Assembly (NCBI RefSeq): GCF_008831285.2
Contig: NC_045149.1
Location: forward strand, 12,840,629 to 12,853,628
DNA length: 13,000 nt
Reading direction: 5' to 3'
Origin: Nymphaea colorata
Lineage: Eukaryota; Streptophyta; Magnoliopsida; Nymphaeales; Nymphaeaceae
Part shown: one piece after another, positions 1 to 9,158 of the stretch
Layout: every line of letters begins with the position of its first letter
How positions within the stretch are numbered: the stretch's first letter is position 1
The notes under the pieces: generated by a model
Database searches by the model: none
Told to the model about the DNA's origin: nothing
The model's input: the letters and a program-made list of their open reading frames with translations, nothing else
Position numbers and translations under genes: made by a program

Positions 1-660
1 TATAGTCTTATTTTTATTACTTTCTTTCCTCTCTTCTTCATCTCCCCATGGCCATATGAGATAGCTCTCATTCTCTATTTTAGAGTCAAGAGCCTATGCT
101 CGAGTGCACCGGGAGTATGAGATGTTCTTTCATTTCTTGATAAATCGTGTTCTTTCTTTTCTTAAATATATTCTTGTTGTTGTTATTTTCCTCCTATATT
201 CCTCTCTTCATGGCCAAAGGAGATAACCTTCAATTTCTATTTTAGAGTCAAGAGGCTATGCTCGAGTACACCGGGAGCATGAGAAGATGAGATGATCTTT
301 TATTTTCATGCATGAATTATGTTATTTCATTTCTTGAATACATTCTTGTTGTTCTTTTGATTCCTCATATTTTTCTCTCTTCTTCCTCTCCCTATGGCTA
401 AAGGAGATAGCACTCATTCTCTATTTTATAGTCAAGAGACTATGCTCGAGTGCACCGGGAGCTTAAAAAGATGAGATGAACTTTTATTTTCATGCTTGAA
501 TCATGTTATTTCATTTCTCGAAAATAGTCTTGTTTTGCTTCTTCATTCTTCCTTCTTCTTCATTTCCCCATGGGCATATGAGATAACCCTCAATCTCTAG
601 TTTAGAGCCAAGAGGACAAGCTCAAGTGCACCGAGAGCATGGGAAGATGAGATGGTATGT
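1..660 (+). repeat. Four degenerate ~162-184 bp tandem units in the LTR
   Basis: A conserved core of about 90 bp occurs four times. It runs from a CT-rich lead through a gccatatgagata-like block and a tagagtcaag block to a gtgcaccgggag block. The tagagtcaag anchor lies at 81, 243, 427 (tatagtcaag) and 603 (tagagccaag), giving spacings of 162, 184 and 176 bp. Between cores each unit has a T-rich linker with a tattcttgttgtt motif (near 168, 340 and 525). A fifth copy, anchored at 12661, lies in the 3' LTR. Units differ by substitutions and small indels, so the array is old. It probably continues to the left of the window. Confidence 0.85.
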
Positions 661-698
661 CATTTCATAGTTACATCATGCCCTTACTCCTAATTGTA

Positions 699-701
<3 letters not shown>

Positions 702-741
<40 letters not shown>
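702..741 (+). repeat. (TC)n microsatellite
   Basis: An uninterrupted alternating TC run of about 40 bp just after the last large repeat unit, inside LTR sequence. Plain simple repeat, possibly grown by slippage from the CT-rich linkers of the neighbouring array. Confidence 0.95.
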
Positions 742-742
<1 letters not shown>

Positions 743-1159
743 TTCTTACATATTGTCTATATATTATTCATACATAGTTGTCTGGTTTTTCATTTATACA
801 TGAATGAATGGTGAGAATGAAAGTGTGGTTTGGGGTTCTTTATTTTATCTTCATATTAATTTTTGAGGTTAGAACTTGTCCAACCTAGGAAAAATCCTCA
901 CGAATATATACATGTTAATGTGCAATTTCATGTCATTTGGCGTTAGTTTTCCTATTAATCATCTTATTAAGAACCCTATTGAGCATCTTATCGTGTGGTT
1001 CGATCTTTTTCCATACTCAACGGTGGAAGAAGCATATTCCCTTGTAACAAACTAAGTAATAACATTCTATGTTTATATATAAATCATATTTTACAAAAAA
1101 ATTTTGAAAGCAAATACCATCTCTAATATGGCTTTGGAGACTTAGCTCAGGCTCTTTGC

Positions 1160-1179
1160 ATATATATATATATATATAT
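1160..1179 (+). repeat. Short (TA)n run
   Basis: About 20 bp of alternating AT inside the LTR, upstream of the much longer TA tract at 1253. Simple repeat. Confidence 0.9.
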
Positions 1180-1250
1180 CAATGTCCTACTTTCTCTCTC
1201 TAGAATCTTCTATTTTTCTTTTCAATTCAAATGCCTTCATCTACAAATCT

Positions 1251-1252
<2 letters not shown>

Positions 1253-1337
<85 letters not shown>
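1253..1337 (+). repeat. Long (TA)n microsatellite
   Basis: About 85 bp of uninterrupted alternating TA inside the LTR. A frame through it gives an alternating Ile-Tyr run, which is an artefact. The tract is self-complementary and could extrude as a cruciform. Its perfection, compared with the eroded coding regions, suggests slippage more recent than the insertion. Confidence 0.95.
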
Positions 1338-1339
<2 letters not shown>

Positions 1340-2407
1340 ATTTCTTTTCTTCTAAAATCTCTCTTTCTATTCAAATCAATGTCGTTTTTACAAACTTCAA
1401 TGTATGTATATATGTGATGGTATGTACACATGTATGTGCATCTCTTTCTGTCTCCCTTTCTTTTTTTCTTTCTTTTAAAAGCTTCCTTTTTCCCTTCTAC
1501 TTAAGTTAAGACTTCATTTTCAAAGGCTTATACAAATATGTATACATACGTATAGAGAATATTTATCTCCTCCTATTTCAAAGGCCATTTAAAGATCTTT
1601 GAAATCTCTTTCTCTATCACTCTTTCTTCCTATGGGAATAGTTCATTTTCTCCATCCTTTCAAATATTTTCTCCCATGGTTTAAGATCATTTTCATTTAC
1701 CGACTTCACTAAGACCAAAAATCAAGTAATGAACCAATATTGGATTCATGCTTGATGGTCTACAACCCAATCCATTTTATAAAAAAAAATCTTTTTATAT
1801 ATGATAGTTATTAAAACAAAAATCTTAAATGTATGTTATGGTATGAATGTTTTAAATGAATGTTGTGGTAGGAATGTTTTATTCCAATCATGTAGGATCA
1901 ATGCATTTATGCATCCACAATCGCTTAATATCACCTATGATCACAAGCACCTCTCTAAAAGAATTTAAGCAAGATGAGATGGAGCTCTAACTAGGTAGTA
2001 ACCGAATTAAAGCAAAATCTCAAACCTACTTAAAATCTTAAGAGAACACTAAAGTAATTTCAAATGATTTCTCAAGCTTTCCAAATGGTATTTACAAAGA
2101 TTTTCCAATTCTAGTTTTCCCTAAGATATTTCACATTCTCAAAATGATTCCTCAAGAACCTTTTCAAAAGTTTGAAACATTAAACTTCTAATATTATTCT
2201 ATACCGCATATAGAATGAGAAAGATATTCAAGCCAAAGTGAAATACATCAATAATAAACATAGCCCTTGGGTTGATTACCCCCGGTAAAAGTGCCGGGAG
2301 CGGTCGATCCTCATACCAGCGGGTGAGTCCCTTTCTTTCATTTTCAAAATAAAAACTCAATTTTCTAGAGCACTCCAAATACCAAAAATTTTGGGGATGC
2401 GAAGCGA

Positions 2408-2424
2408 TGGCGACCGTTATGGGA
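2408..2424 (+). promoter_or_regulatory. Primer binding site, tRNA-Arg type, degraded
   Basis: The sequence tggcgaccgttatggga starts with TGG, which pairs with the CCA tail of a tRNA. The next bases, CGACC, and the later TGGGA fit the 3' end of plant arginine tRNAs whose acceptor arm ends in GGTCG, with four mismatches between. Ogre and other Tat elements use tRNA-Arg primers, which agrees with the rest of the element. It marks the 5' LTR/leader junction. The assignment rests on remembered tRNA sequence, so the exact isoacceptor is uncertain. Confidence 0.65.
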
Positions 2425-3503
2425 CCCATCATCGTTTGGCTATGATTATAGTTGATGTATTTCCTCTAACTTGAACATCTCATATATTGCCAATGATAAA
2501 GCATGTCCCCTACTTTGGCCTTAACCCCATCGACATTTCATTACATTTCTTGGTGATTGTATTGACTTTCTTGCATATAAGACTAATTGAAGAGGATAAA
2601 TCATGTTCACTTAAATCTAGGATCAAATACAACTCTCCTCAATTTAAGATTTGTTTGAAGACAATGTTTGCTCTTCTATTTATTTTAATCATCATCTTAA
2701 GCAACATTGCATTAGAGACAACTGATTTTGTATGATTTCTCATATTTCAAAACCTCCAAGACCTATTTGTCTCGGTCATCATGTTGCAGGGCTTGGTCTT
2801 AGGCGGTAGCATAAGACTAAGCCTTACAACTGGACCACACCTTAGGCGGAAAAGCCCATTCGTTAGTACCATGAGTGGTAATTTGTGGTATTTCGACAAG
2901 CGATCAAGAAGAAGTTGATGAACCCTACACTTAGTTGCTTAATGAAGAATCTATGCTAGTACTAAGCCATTTGGCTAAAGTACATAAGCATAACTTGACA
3001 TTGGATTATTGTGACACAAAATTATCTCAATTAGGTCCCTATACCCATTTTTCTACAAAAATCATTTCAAATGACATGTGGATGTGCATAAAACCTTGTG
3101 TGATGTTTTACAACCTCATTATGTACCTCTATGTCATTTTTTCCTTGTCAACCTAGTCAATATTTTTCTAATCTAATATCTACCCTTTAGAGTCATCATT
3201 CAAGATGTATTCTTTCCAACGTGGTGTTACCTTCCTTATGATCACATCTTCTTTGGGGAAGGACCCAAACGGTCTACTTGCATCTCTCTTGAGTCTAAAC
3301 CTTTGGCTCCCGAATGGTATCAGTCTTGGCATCTCACCTTCTCTCAGATGTTTCCTTCCAACTTTGAAGAATGCGGGCTAGAGACAGTGGCAGCCGGAGA
3401 AATGTAATCAGTAGATGGAAATTTGGTGCATGCAATTACCGAGCGATGAAACCCAAGGACCTCCTCCTTTTGGTTTTCATGGGGAGAAATGATGGTATTA
3501 TAA
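2425..3503 (+). other. Untranslated leader between primer site and ORF1
   Basis: About 1.1 kb of AT-rich sequence with many stops in all frames. Short open frames at 2487-2735 and 2935-3156 have no recognisable domain and look like chance. The most structured part is 2741-2900, which contains a long hairpin (2790-2823) and two copies of a cttaggcgg motif (near 2798 and 2841). The last ~200 bp may hold the eroded beginning of ORF1, but no continuous reading is evident. In LTR elements this position carries packaging and dimerisation signals; that role here is inference. Confidence 0.6.
2790..2823 (+). other. 12-bp stem, 10-nt loop RNA hairpin in the leader
   Basis: GGCTTGGTCTTA (2790-2801) pairs with TAAGACTAAGCC (2812-2823) over all 12 positions, one of them a G-U pair in RNA. 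The loop is ggcggtagca. It is the strongest simple stem-loop seen between primer site and ORF1, and its G-U pair makes the + strand transcript the better folder. It could be a packaging or dimer-initiation element; this is inference from position only. Confidence 0.7.
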
Positions 3504-4405
3504 AATGAATTTGCTGAAATACTAGACCTCCCCACCCCAACTTGTGACCCCAAATGAACCATTAGAGAAACAATTTCACATGAACCCGACCAAGGTTGAT
3601 GCAAATGACCTTAGAGCTCACTTTACTGGACGAAAAAATTGGCCTCTAGTAGGAAACCATGAGAGCTAAAGCATCAACTTGAAAAACTTATATGAAGAAT
3701 TTGGAGCATATGTTGAACATTCCACTTTACCTCGAAAAGCCATAGGAAGAATTAAACATTGTATGATGCTTTGCACAGTAGGAGTGACCCTTTTCATTGA
3801 TAAAGGTGACCTCCTAGCTGTTCATATTGCTCAACTTTTCCGAATATGGGGAGATAGTGGGACCCGACACTTGTCAGTAGCAATGACAGCCTTAATCTTT
3901 CTCTACCGAAGACTCACCCGCTTCACCATTCGAGATACCTACTTCATAGAAGGATGCACATATGCTTTGGAATTGTGGTTTCTTAAGCACGCGGGATCCC
4001 AAGCCAGTCTATTTAAAAACACTGATGGAGCATTGACAATCTTAAAACAATACCGTCGTCGGATCGAGCAGTTGGATGGAGATGAGATCATTTGGGACTA
4101 TTGTGATCGTCGTCAGGGCCCGCCACGATACACTCACTATCATCATGGGTGTGCCACACTCTTGGGCCCTTATTTCATAGTTGATTATTGTGCTAATAGA
4201 TGCATGAGACAATTCTCTCAAAGATAGAAGATAGTTTCTTTGCAAGCACCAATCAGAGATATTCCAAAATTCGACCTCAGTTTTTCTCAATGGGCGGCAT
4301 TATTTGCAGTAGCTTGACAAGAATATAAGATGTAGATATCATACACTTGGTTCTCAGACCCAGTGGTCAAGAAGGAATATGCCGGGTGGTAGGATGCCAA
4401 CCGAC
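3504..4405 (+). pseudogene. Extra ORF1 upstream of gag, DUF7745-like, broken
   Basis: The longest intact piece is 3679-4227 (about 180 residues). Reading can be followed upstream in another frame from about 3504 (a NEFAEILDLP motif) and, in the frame of the main piece, past stops at 3667 (TAA), 4225 (TAG) and several more to about 4405. The middle has a hydrophobic stretch (CTVGVTLFID), an Arg- and aromatic-rich helix-like block, and near its C-terminus a pattern of Leu-Asp-Gly-Asp-x-Ile-x-Trp followed by an Arg-Gln-Phe end. This order resembles the DUF7745 protein often found next to plant gypsy gag genes. Known: Ogre and some other Tat elements carry an extra ORF here, of unknown function. 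The family call is from memory of pattern and is moderate. It starts ~1.1 kb after the primer site and is separated from gag by a T-rich gap. Confidence 0.6.
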
Positions 4406-4603
4406 CATCATCCATCATTCCTTAAAAGTTTATGTTGTCAACTTTGTACTCCTTATGTCGTCTTCAGTCGTTGTCATCTTTGTTTTCTTTGGTTGTAACT
4501 TTTAAAACTCTTCATGCAATATAAACTTTCATTTTGTCACCATTTCCTTCCAATGACTCTTCATTTTCCTATCTCATAAGGTGAATACTTGAAAGCCAAC
4601 AAG
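4406..4603 (+). other. T-rich spacer between ORF1 and gag
   Basis: Roughly 200 bp, pyrimidine-rich on the + strand, with stops in all frames and no domain. It ends in ttttcctatctcataag followed closely by the gag ATG at 4604, so the end looks like a branch/polypyrimidine/AG 3' splice-site context. No experimental support is visible. Confidence 0.5.
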
Positions 4604-6333
4604 ATGGTTGAGACCAAAGCACAAACTAAGCAAGCTGCTCAGAATGAAGCTTCATCTTTTGAACATAGGCCAGAAACAATTGGCCTATCAGCAATCGAGC
4701 CAGAAGGCTACCATATGTTCCAGTTATTCATGGAGCGATTCTTGATGGAACAAGAAGAACAAGGGCCCTGATAGTTACTCTAGAATCAAAAATTGAAAAA
4801 GCTACCAAGCAAAAGAGAAAGAAGAAAAACAACAAATCTTCTCCTACAGATCGGGATGAAGATCATCTGGGTTCAGATTCAGCAACTAGTGAGGTGGAAA
4901 AACCCCAACTGCTTCCTATAAAAAAGAAAAAGACAACAAAGAGAAACAAGAAGGGAAAAGAAATTATGGTGGAAAGCAGCTCACCTAGCCCTATCACCAC
5001 TTGAAGTTCAGAAGAGAAATTCAAAAGAAATAGAAAGCCTACCAGAAAACGCAAAAAGAGAAAGAAGCATATCCCCAGCAGTAGCTCTAACAATGAGAGT
5101 TCTTAGGAGAAAGTAAAGGAGATCAAGGGTAAGAAGAAAAAGACAAAGCCGGAATTAGTCAAATCAAGTGATGATGAAAGTTCGACTAAACACAGGTTTT
5201 ATGAAATGGAGAAAATAATGAATAATCTTAAACTTAGAGGAAAAGGAAAACACTCATACTCATGTGAGGACTACTATCTTGGTATTGAAGGGGACAAAGA
5301 TGTGAAAGGTTTGTCGAAAGAGTTTGTCAGATATGATGGAACCACGTACCTACACGTTCATCTTTCAACCTTCTTCAATTATTACTACAAAATCCAGACA
5401 AACAACAGAGCTTTGTTTTGCTATTTTCTAAGAAGTCTTGAAGGCATCACCACACAATGGTACAAAGAAAATGTCAACCCGATCGAACTAAAGGAATTTG
5501 ACAAATTGATTAACATGTTTGTCAAAGGATTTGAGCAAAATGCTCCCATGGCTCCAACCCTCAGTACCATTTGCAGTATCCATTAGAAACAAGGAGAAAA
5601 GGCTCGAGAGTTCATCCGAAAATGGAGAATTCAATGTAACAAAATGAAGGAGCCCATTTCTGAAACACAAGCATTGTCACTCATCAAGAAAAATCATGCC
5701 CAGCCCTTCAAAAGTCTCATCCGCAATGCCCCGATCAAGACCTTTGTTGAATTGATTGAACAAGCAAATTCAATAGAGGAAGGAATTGAGGAAGGTGATT
5801 TGGATAAAATCATTGTTCCTAAGTACAAGGAAGAGGGTAAGAAAGGAGGAGGAACACAGTTGCCTGTACACTTTATAGCTAATGTCGGCATTCGAAAGGA
5901 CAACAGTAACAACTACAAGCATGACAAGGAAGTCAGTCTCAAGAAGAATACGCAGTTTCTCAAAGGCAATGATGAAAGGGAAAACAAACACTCACGCTGG
6001 GGTTATGACAAGAAATTCACTCCTCTCAGTCAATCCCGTGAGAAGATCCTGGAATACCTACTTGCCAAAGGAACTATCGCCTTGCCAAAAGTATCAGAGC
6101 CTCTGAAATTATTGGGAGGAGATAAAGAAAAACTATGTAAGTTTCATCGTGCCCCTTATCATGACACTGAGGATTGCTTTGTCCTCAAAAACATTATCCA
6201 AGATTTCATCAACAAGGATCTCAAGATTGGTGATGAAAGCATCCCTGAAGTGTTGAGGAATCTATTTCCTGACCACAGGAAGGCGGCAGTGGCCATGATC
6301 ACCACAAGCATTCCACCTCCATATCATTCGTAG
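4604..6333 (+). pseudogene. gag: gag polyprotein (capsid/nucleocapsid), broken
   Basis: Forms the retrotransposon particle and binds the RNA. The first piece starts at ATG 4604 and stops at 4769; the reading continues in another frame from about 4770 to 6333, with in-frame stops TGA 5002, TAG 5104, TAG 5584 and the last TAG 6331. The N-terminal third (4774-5170) is very rich in Lys, Arg and Ser with three basic clusters. The capsid part follows, with the gag-typical LEGITTQWY block (near 5437-5463) and a KWRIQCNKM-like block after the 5584 stop. A C-x2-H-x4-H-x4-C cluster lies at 6136-6177 and is followed by an LKNIIQDFI helix. Tat-type gag usually has this cluster in place of a standard CCHC knuckle. 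The frame continues downstream into the protease region. Confidence 0.88.
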
Positions 6334-7157
6334 GAGCACATCCGACCTTGTGATGGAAGCAGTTCACACAAAGTCATGATGACATATCGAGGTATGAAAC
6401 CTCTGGATTTTATTACTATGATGAATGGTAAGAAAGAAAGTTCACCCAAAAAACTTTTCATAATCCCAAAGACTTTTATCCACCAAGACGGTGATGACGA
6501 ATCTTCAAACGACTCTCCAGACGAAGATTCGTGCTACTTGGGAGAGATCCTCCCTTTGGAAGAACGTATGGCTGAAGGAGGATGGATTCAAGCCTTTAAG
6601 GGCCAGTCAATCGGATGACTGTGTCATATGTATTGATCGATGGAGGAAGTGGCTTAAACATTTGTCCTGATCTCACGGCCAAAGCATTGGGGTTTCATGA
6701 AGACAAATACCACTCTAATGATATCAAAATCTACGGATACGATGGCCGAGGCATGAACAGCAAAGGTACCCTCGACATGAACATGAACATTGAAAACACC
6801 AGTCATTGCATCGTATTCCATGTGGTGGATGTTCCACCATCGTATAACTTGCTTTTGAGACGACCTTGGATCCACCAAGTACGAGGAATCCCGTCCACTC
6901 TTTATCAATGCCTCAAATGGAATTTTGACCAATCAGTCATCACCATACATGCTGAGGATCTGGCCGAAAGGTTAGTGCAACTAATGCTCCCTAGGCCAAT
7001 TGATTCAGTGGATGTACCTAGCATAAGAACAACAAAGGACAGACCTTTGGAAGAATTGATGCAGAAAATGAAGATAGATGAATCATCGATGAATGTCCAT
7101 ACTATTTTAACCAATCGTGTAAGTTACCAAAAACACCCTTGTATGTTCATTTCATGA
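6334..7157 (+). pseudogene. Aspartic protease (PR) region, frameshifted
   Basis: Cuts the gag-pol polyprotein. The gag frame continues after the 6331 stop through an acidic linker (Asp/Glu/Ser-rich near 6490-6530) to a stop at 6616. The protease core is in another frame from about 6615 to 7157. The active-site motif is LIDGGSGLN, with the catalytic Asp at 6639-6641; Asp-Gly-Gly instead of Asp-Ser/Thr-Gly is common in plant Tat-type proteases. A flap-like Gly-Tyr-Asp-Gly block follows (~6730), then the conserved LLLRRPWIHQ region (~6850-6880), where one residue departs from the usual Leu-Gly-Arg-Pro-Trp. The end overlaps the next frame at 7154. A functional protease would need the frame change near 6600 absent. 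Confidence 0.85.
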
Positions 7158-7297
7158 AAAACTCTAAGGGATTTCAGTTGCTTCTGAAATGTAGCTATCG
7201 TCCATTCACTGGCCTCGGAAAGAATGAGGATGGCATCTTGCAGCCGATCAGTATCCCTTTTGAGATGAAAACCAGAGGACTGGGAGGGATGTCATGA
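7154..7297 (+). pseudogene. G-patch-like segment after the protease
   Basis: A 47-residue frame, open from about 7142, starts with an ATG at 7154 overlapping the protease stop and ends at TGA 7295. It contains SYRPFTGLGKNEDGILQPI and, near its end, RGLGG. The Tyr-x3-Thr-Gly-Leu-Gly-Lys-x3-Gly-Ile pattern is that of the glycine-rich G-patch, an RNA-binding motif found in some retroviral and plant gypsy polyproteins between protease and RT. The match is from motif shape only. If real, it is the C-terminal tail of the gag-pro product, joined to the protease in the ancestor; here a frame change near 7145 separates them. Confidence 0.6.
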
Positions 7298-7589
7298 ATA
7301 AATTTGAAGAAGATCTTGTGGGCTGATAGTATTCACTTTTGTTTCAAATCCTCACATGAATTTTGTAATCTTAAACTTGTTTTTGTCTGGTCTCATGAGA
7401 GGACCCCCTTTTATGAACTAAGAACTTTTTTTTTATATGCAATGCAAGTAATCTTTTGTTGTCAATTTTAATTTCGTTTAGTTCTTTCCTTTATCTTCTT
7501 TGCATGATATCAGAACTCAACATGTCTCAATTTATCTTTTTCCTCGGAAGTCTCCCTAGAAAGCATTTATCAAACAAGCAGTCGGTGAA
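7298..7589 (+). other. Intron-like spacer between gag-pro and RT
   Basis: About 290 bp, strongly T-rich, with stops in all frames and no protein similarity, between the G-patch-like end and the RT frame that becomes convincing at 7590. Candidate donors (GT at about 7317 or 7328) are weak. The right side has a long T-rich stretch and AG sites in a 3' splice context (ctttttcctcggaag and tctccctag, near 7540-7560). Known: Ogre retrotransposons have an intron at this very position, spliced in part of the transcripts. Splicing here is inferred from position and composition. Confidence 0.5.
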
Positions 7590-9158
7590 ATGGAATCTAT
7601 GGCAGTACCCGAGTCAGAATTACCAGAATTCACTCAGATTCAGAAACAAGAACATCCATCGTCCTTGGTTAATGATCCAATTGAAGAAATTAATATTGGA
7701 ACTAGTGAGAATCCTAAAATCCTTCAAATTGGCACCAGTTTGTCAGTGGATGAGAAGAAAAGATTGGTGGACTTTCTTATGAGTAACCAAGAAGCTTTCA
7801 CATGGACCTATGAAGATATGTCAGGATTAGACCTCCAAGTTAGTTTAACATTATCTGCCCTTAAGTCCTAGTTGCAAGCCAGTTAAGCGAAAGGTACGCA
7901 AGCTTGATCATCGACTAGAAGGGCCTATAAAAGAAGGATTAGAAGAGCTACTAAGGGCAAAATTCATTCATGTCATCGATTATCTAGAGTGGTTGGCTAA
8001 TATCGTGGTGGTTTCCAAGAAAAATGGCAAAGTCAGATTATGCATCGACTTTCGAGACTTGAACAAAACCACGCCAAAAGATGATTATCCACTTCCGAAC
8101 ATTGATTTGTTGGTGGACAGTACAACAATGCCATGTTCTCTTTTATGGATGGATATTCGGGATATAACCAAATCAAATTAGCAGTCAATGATCAACATAA
8201 GACCGCTTTTACTACACCTTGGGGCACTTTCTATTGTACGGTAATGCCGTTTGGGTTGAAAAATGCTGGAGCAACTTATCAATGAGTCATGGCTGCTATC
8301 TTCCATGATCAGATGCACAAAATCATGGATGCATATATCGATGACATATTGATTAAGTCTAAGACAAGAGAAGACCATATTGAGACCCTCTCTCAAGTGT
8401 TTGAGAGGCTCTTACAGTACAAGCTTCATTTGAATCCTCACAAATGCGTGTTTGGGATTGGATCAGGCAAATTTTTGGGTTTCATGGTCAGTAAAAGGGA
8501 GATCGAGATGGATCTTACCAACGCTAAAGCTATCATCGATATGGCACCACCTACCAATATCAAAGAGCTGCGAAGTTTGCAAGGGCGAATCCAGTCCATC
8601 AAACGATTCATTTCCAATCTGGCCATGAGATGCGAACCGTTCAACCAACTATTGAGAAAATGTGTCAAATTTGAATGGGGTTTTGAATGCCAATAATCAT
8701 TTGAAAAGATCAAGAGATACCTTCTAAATCCACCAATCTTAAGACCCCCGAAGCTAGGTAGACCATTGCTGCTTTACATTACAGTAAATAAATTAGCATG
8801 TGGCGGCTTTTTAGCACAATATGAAGAAGGAATTCACATCGAGCATGCAGTTCATTACATTAGCAAAACTTTTGTTCAGTACGAAAAGAAGTACTCTCCA
8901 ATAGAAAAAACATGTCTAGCATTGGTTTGGATGTGTCAGAAGCTGAGACATTATTTATTAACTTGCGAGGTCAAGATACTCTCCAAGCTAAATCCTCTTA
9001 AATACATCTTGGAACAGCCCTTCCTTAGTGGACACATCGCCAAATAGCAAGTTCTGCTAATGCAATATGATCTTGAATATGTGTCTCAGAAGTCAATCAA
9101 AGGACAAGCAATTGCAGATCAGTTAACAGACTTTCCCCAATACGAAGAAATCAAAATG
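7590..9158 (+). pseudogene. Reverse transcriptase plus Ty3-type RNase H, broken
   Basis: Copies the element RNA into cDNA. The reading uses one frame for 7590-~7845, a second for ~7850-8120, then returns to the first until 9158. An N-terminal connector contains the FTWTYEDMSGLD block. RT proper begins near 7870 and has WLANIVVVSKKNGKVRLCID (~7990-8050) and RDLNKTTPKDDYPLP, then PWGTF and MPFGLKNAGATYQ near 8220-8282. The catalytic YIDD box is intact at 8334-8345. Stops: TAG 7869 and TAG 8179 close abandoned frames; TGA 8283, TAA 8694 and TAG 9045 are in frame. The Ty3-type RNase H (8720-9045) is recognisable by YSPIEKTCLALVW and LRHYLL, but it lacks the usual first catalytic Asp (TVNKLACGG), which fits the known degeneration of this domain in Tat elements. 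Confidence 0.93.

Larger units (their letters stand above)
1..2404 (+). repeat. 5' LTR, 3' portion (R/U5 side)
   Basis: This stretch precedes the primer site and begins with the repeat family that recurs at ~12590 in the 3' LTR, which identifies it as LTR. Because the 3' LTR TATA box lies ~340 bp before its first repeat unit, most of this segment should be transcribed R/U5. It holds the ~170-bp tandem repeats (1-660), a TC run, two TA runs and otherwise plain AT-rich sequence; 742-1159 and 1338-2260 show no gene or strong motif. A more GC-rich patch from about 2267 to 2330 precedes the end. The right boundary is uncertain (about 2385-2407): no clean terminal CA abuts the primer site. The 5' end with the promoter lies outside the window. 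Confidence 0.8.

Noticed and set aside
1231-1509. Open frame with a long Ile-Tyr run
   Set aside because: It is a translation of the TA microsatellite and flanking pyrimidine-rich LTR sequence; no domain.
2318-2370. Mini-intron: gtgagt near 2325 and ttttctag near 2369
   Set aside because: About 45-50 bp is below the usual minimum for plant introns, and it lies at the LTR end where such motifs are expected by chance.
2199-2432. Minus-strand open frame across the LTR end and primer site
   Set aside because: Antisense to the LTR/primer junction, no recognisable domain, composition follows the LTR sequence.
2487-2735. Hydrophobic 82-residue open frame, possible small membrane protein
   Set aside because: No start context, no neighbours of the kind and no family; AT-rich leader sequence readily gives Ile/Leu/Phe-rich frames.
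3344-3604. Minus-strand open frame opposite the start of ORF1
   Set aside because: No domain, and the + strand shows the ORF1-like reading in part of the same interval.
4863-5093. Leu/Phe-rich minus-strand frame, possible membrane protein
   Set aside because: It is the antisense of the lysine-codon-rich gag N-terminal region; AAG/AAA codons read backward as Leu/Phe.
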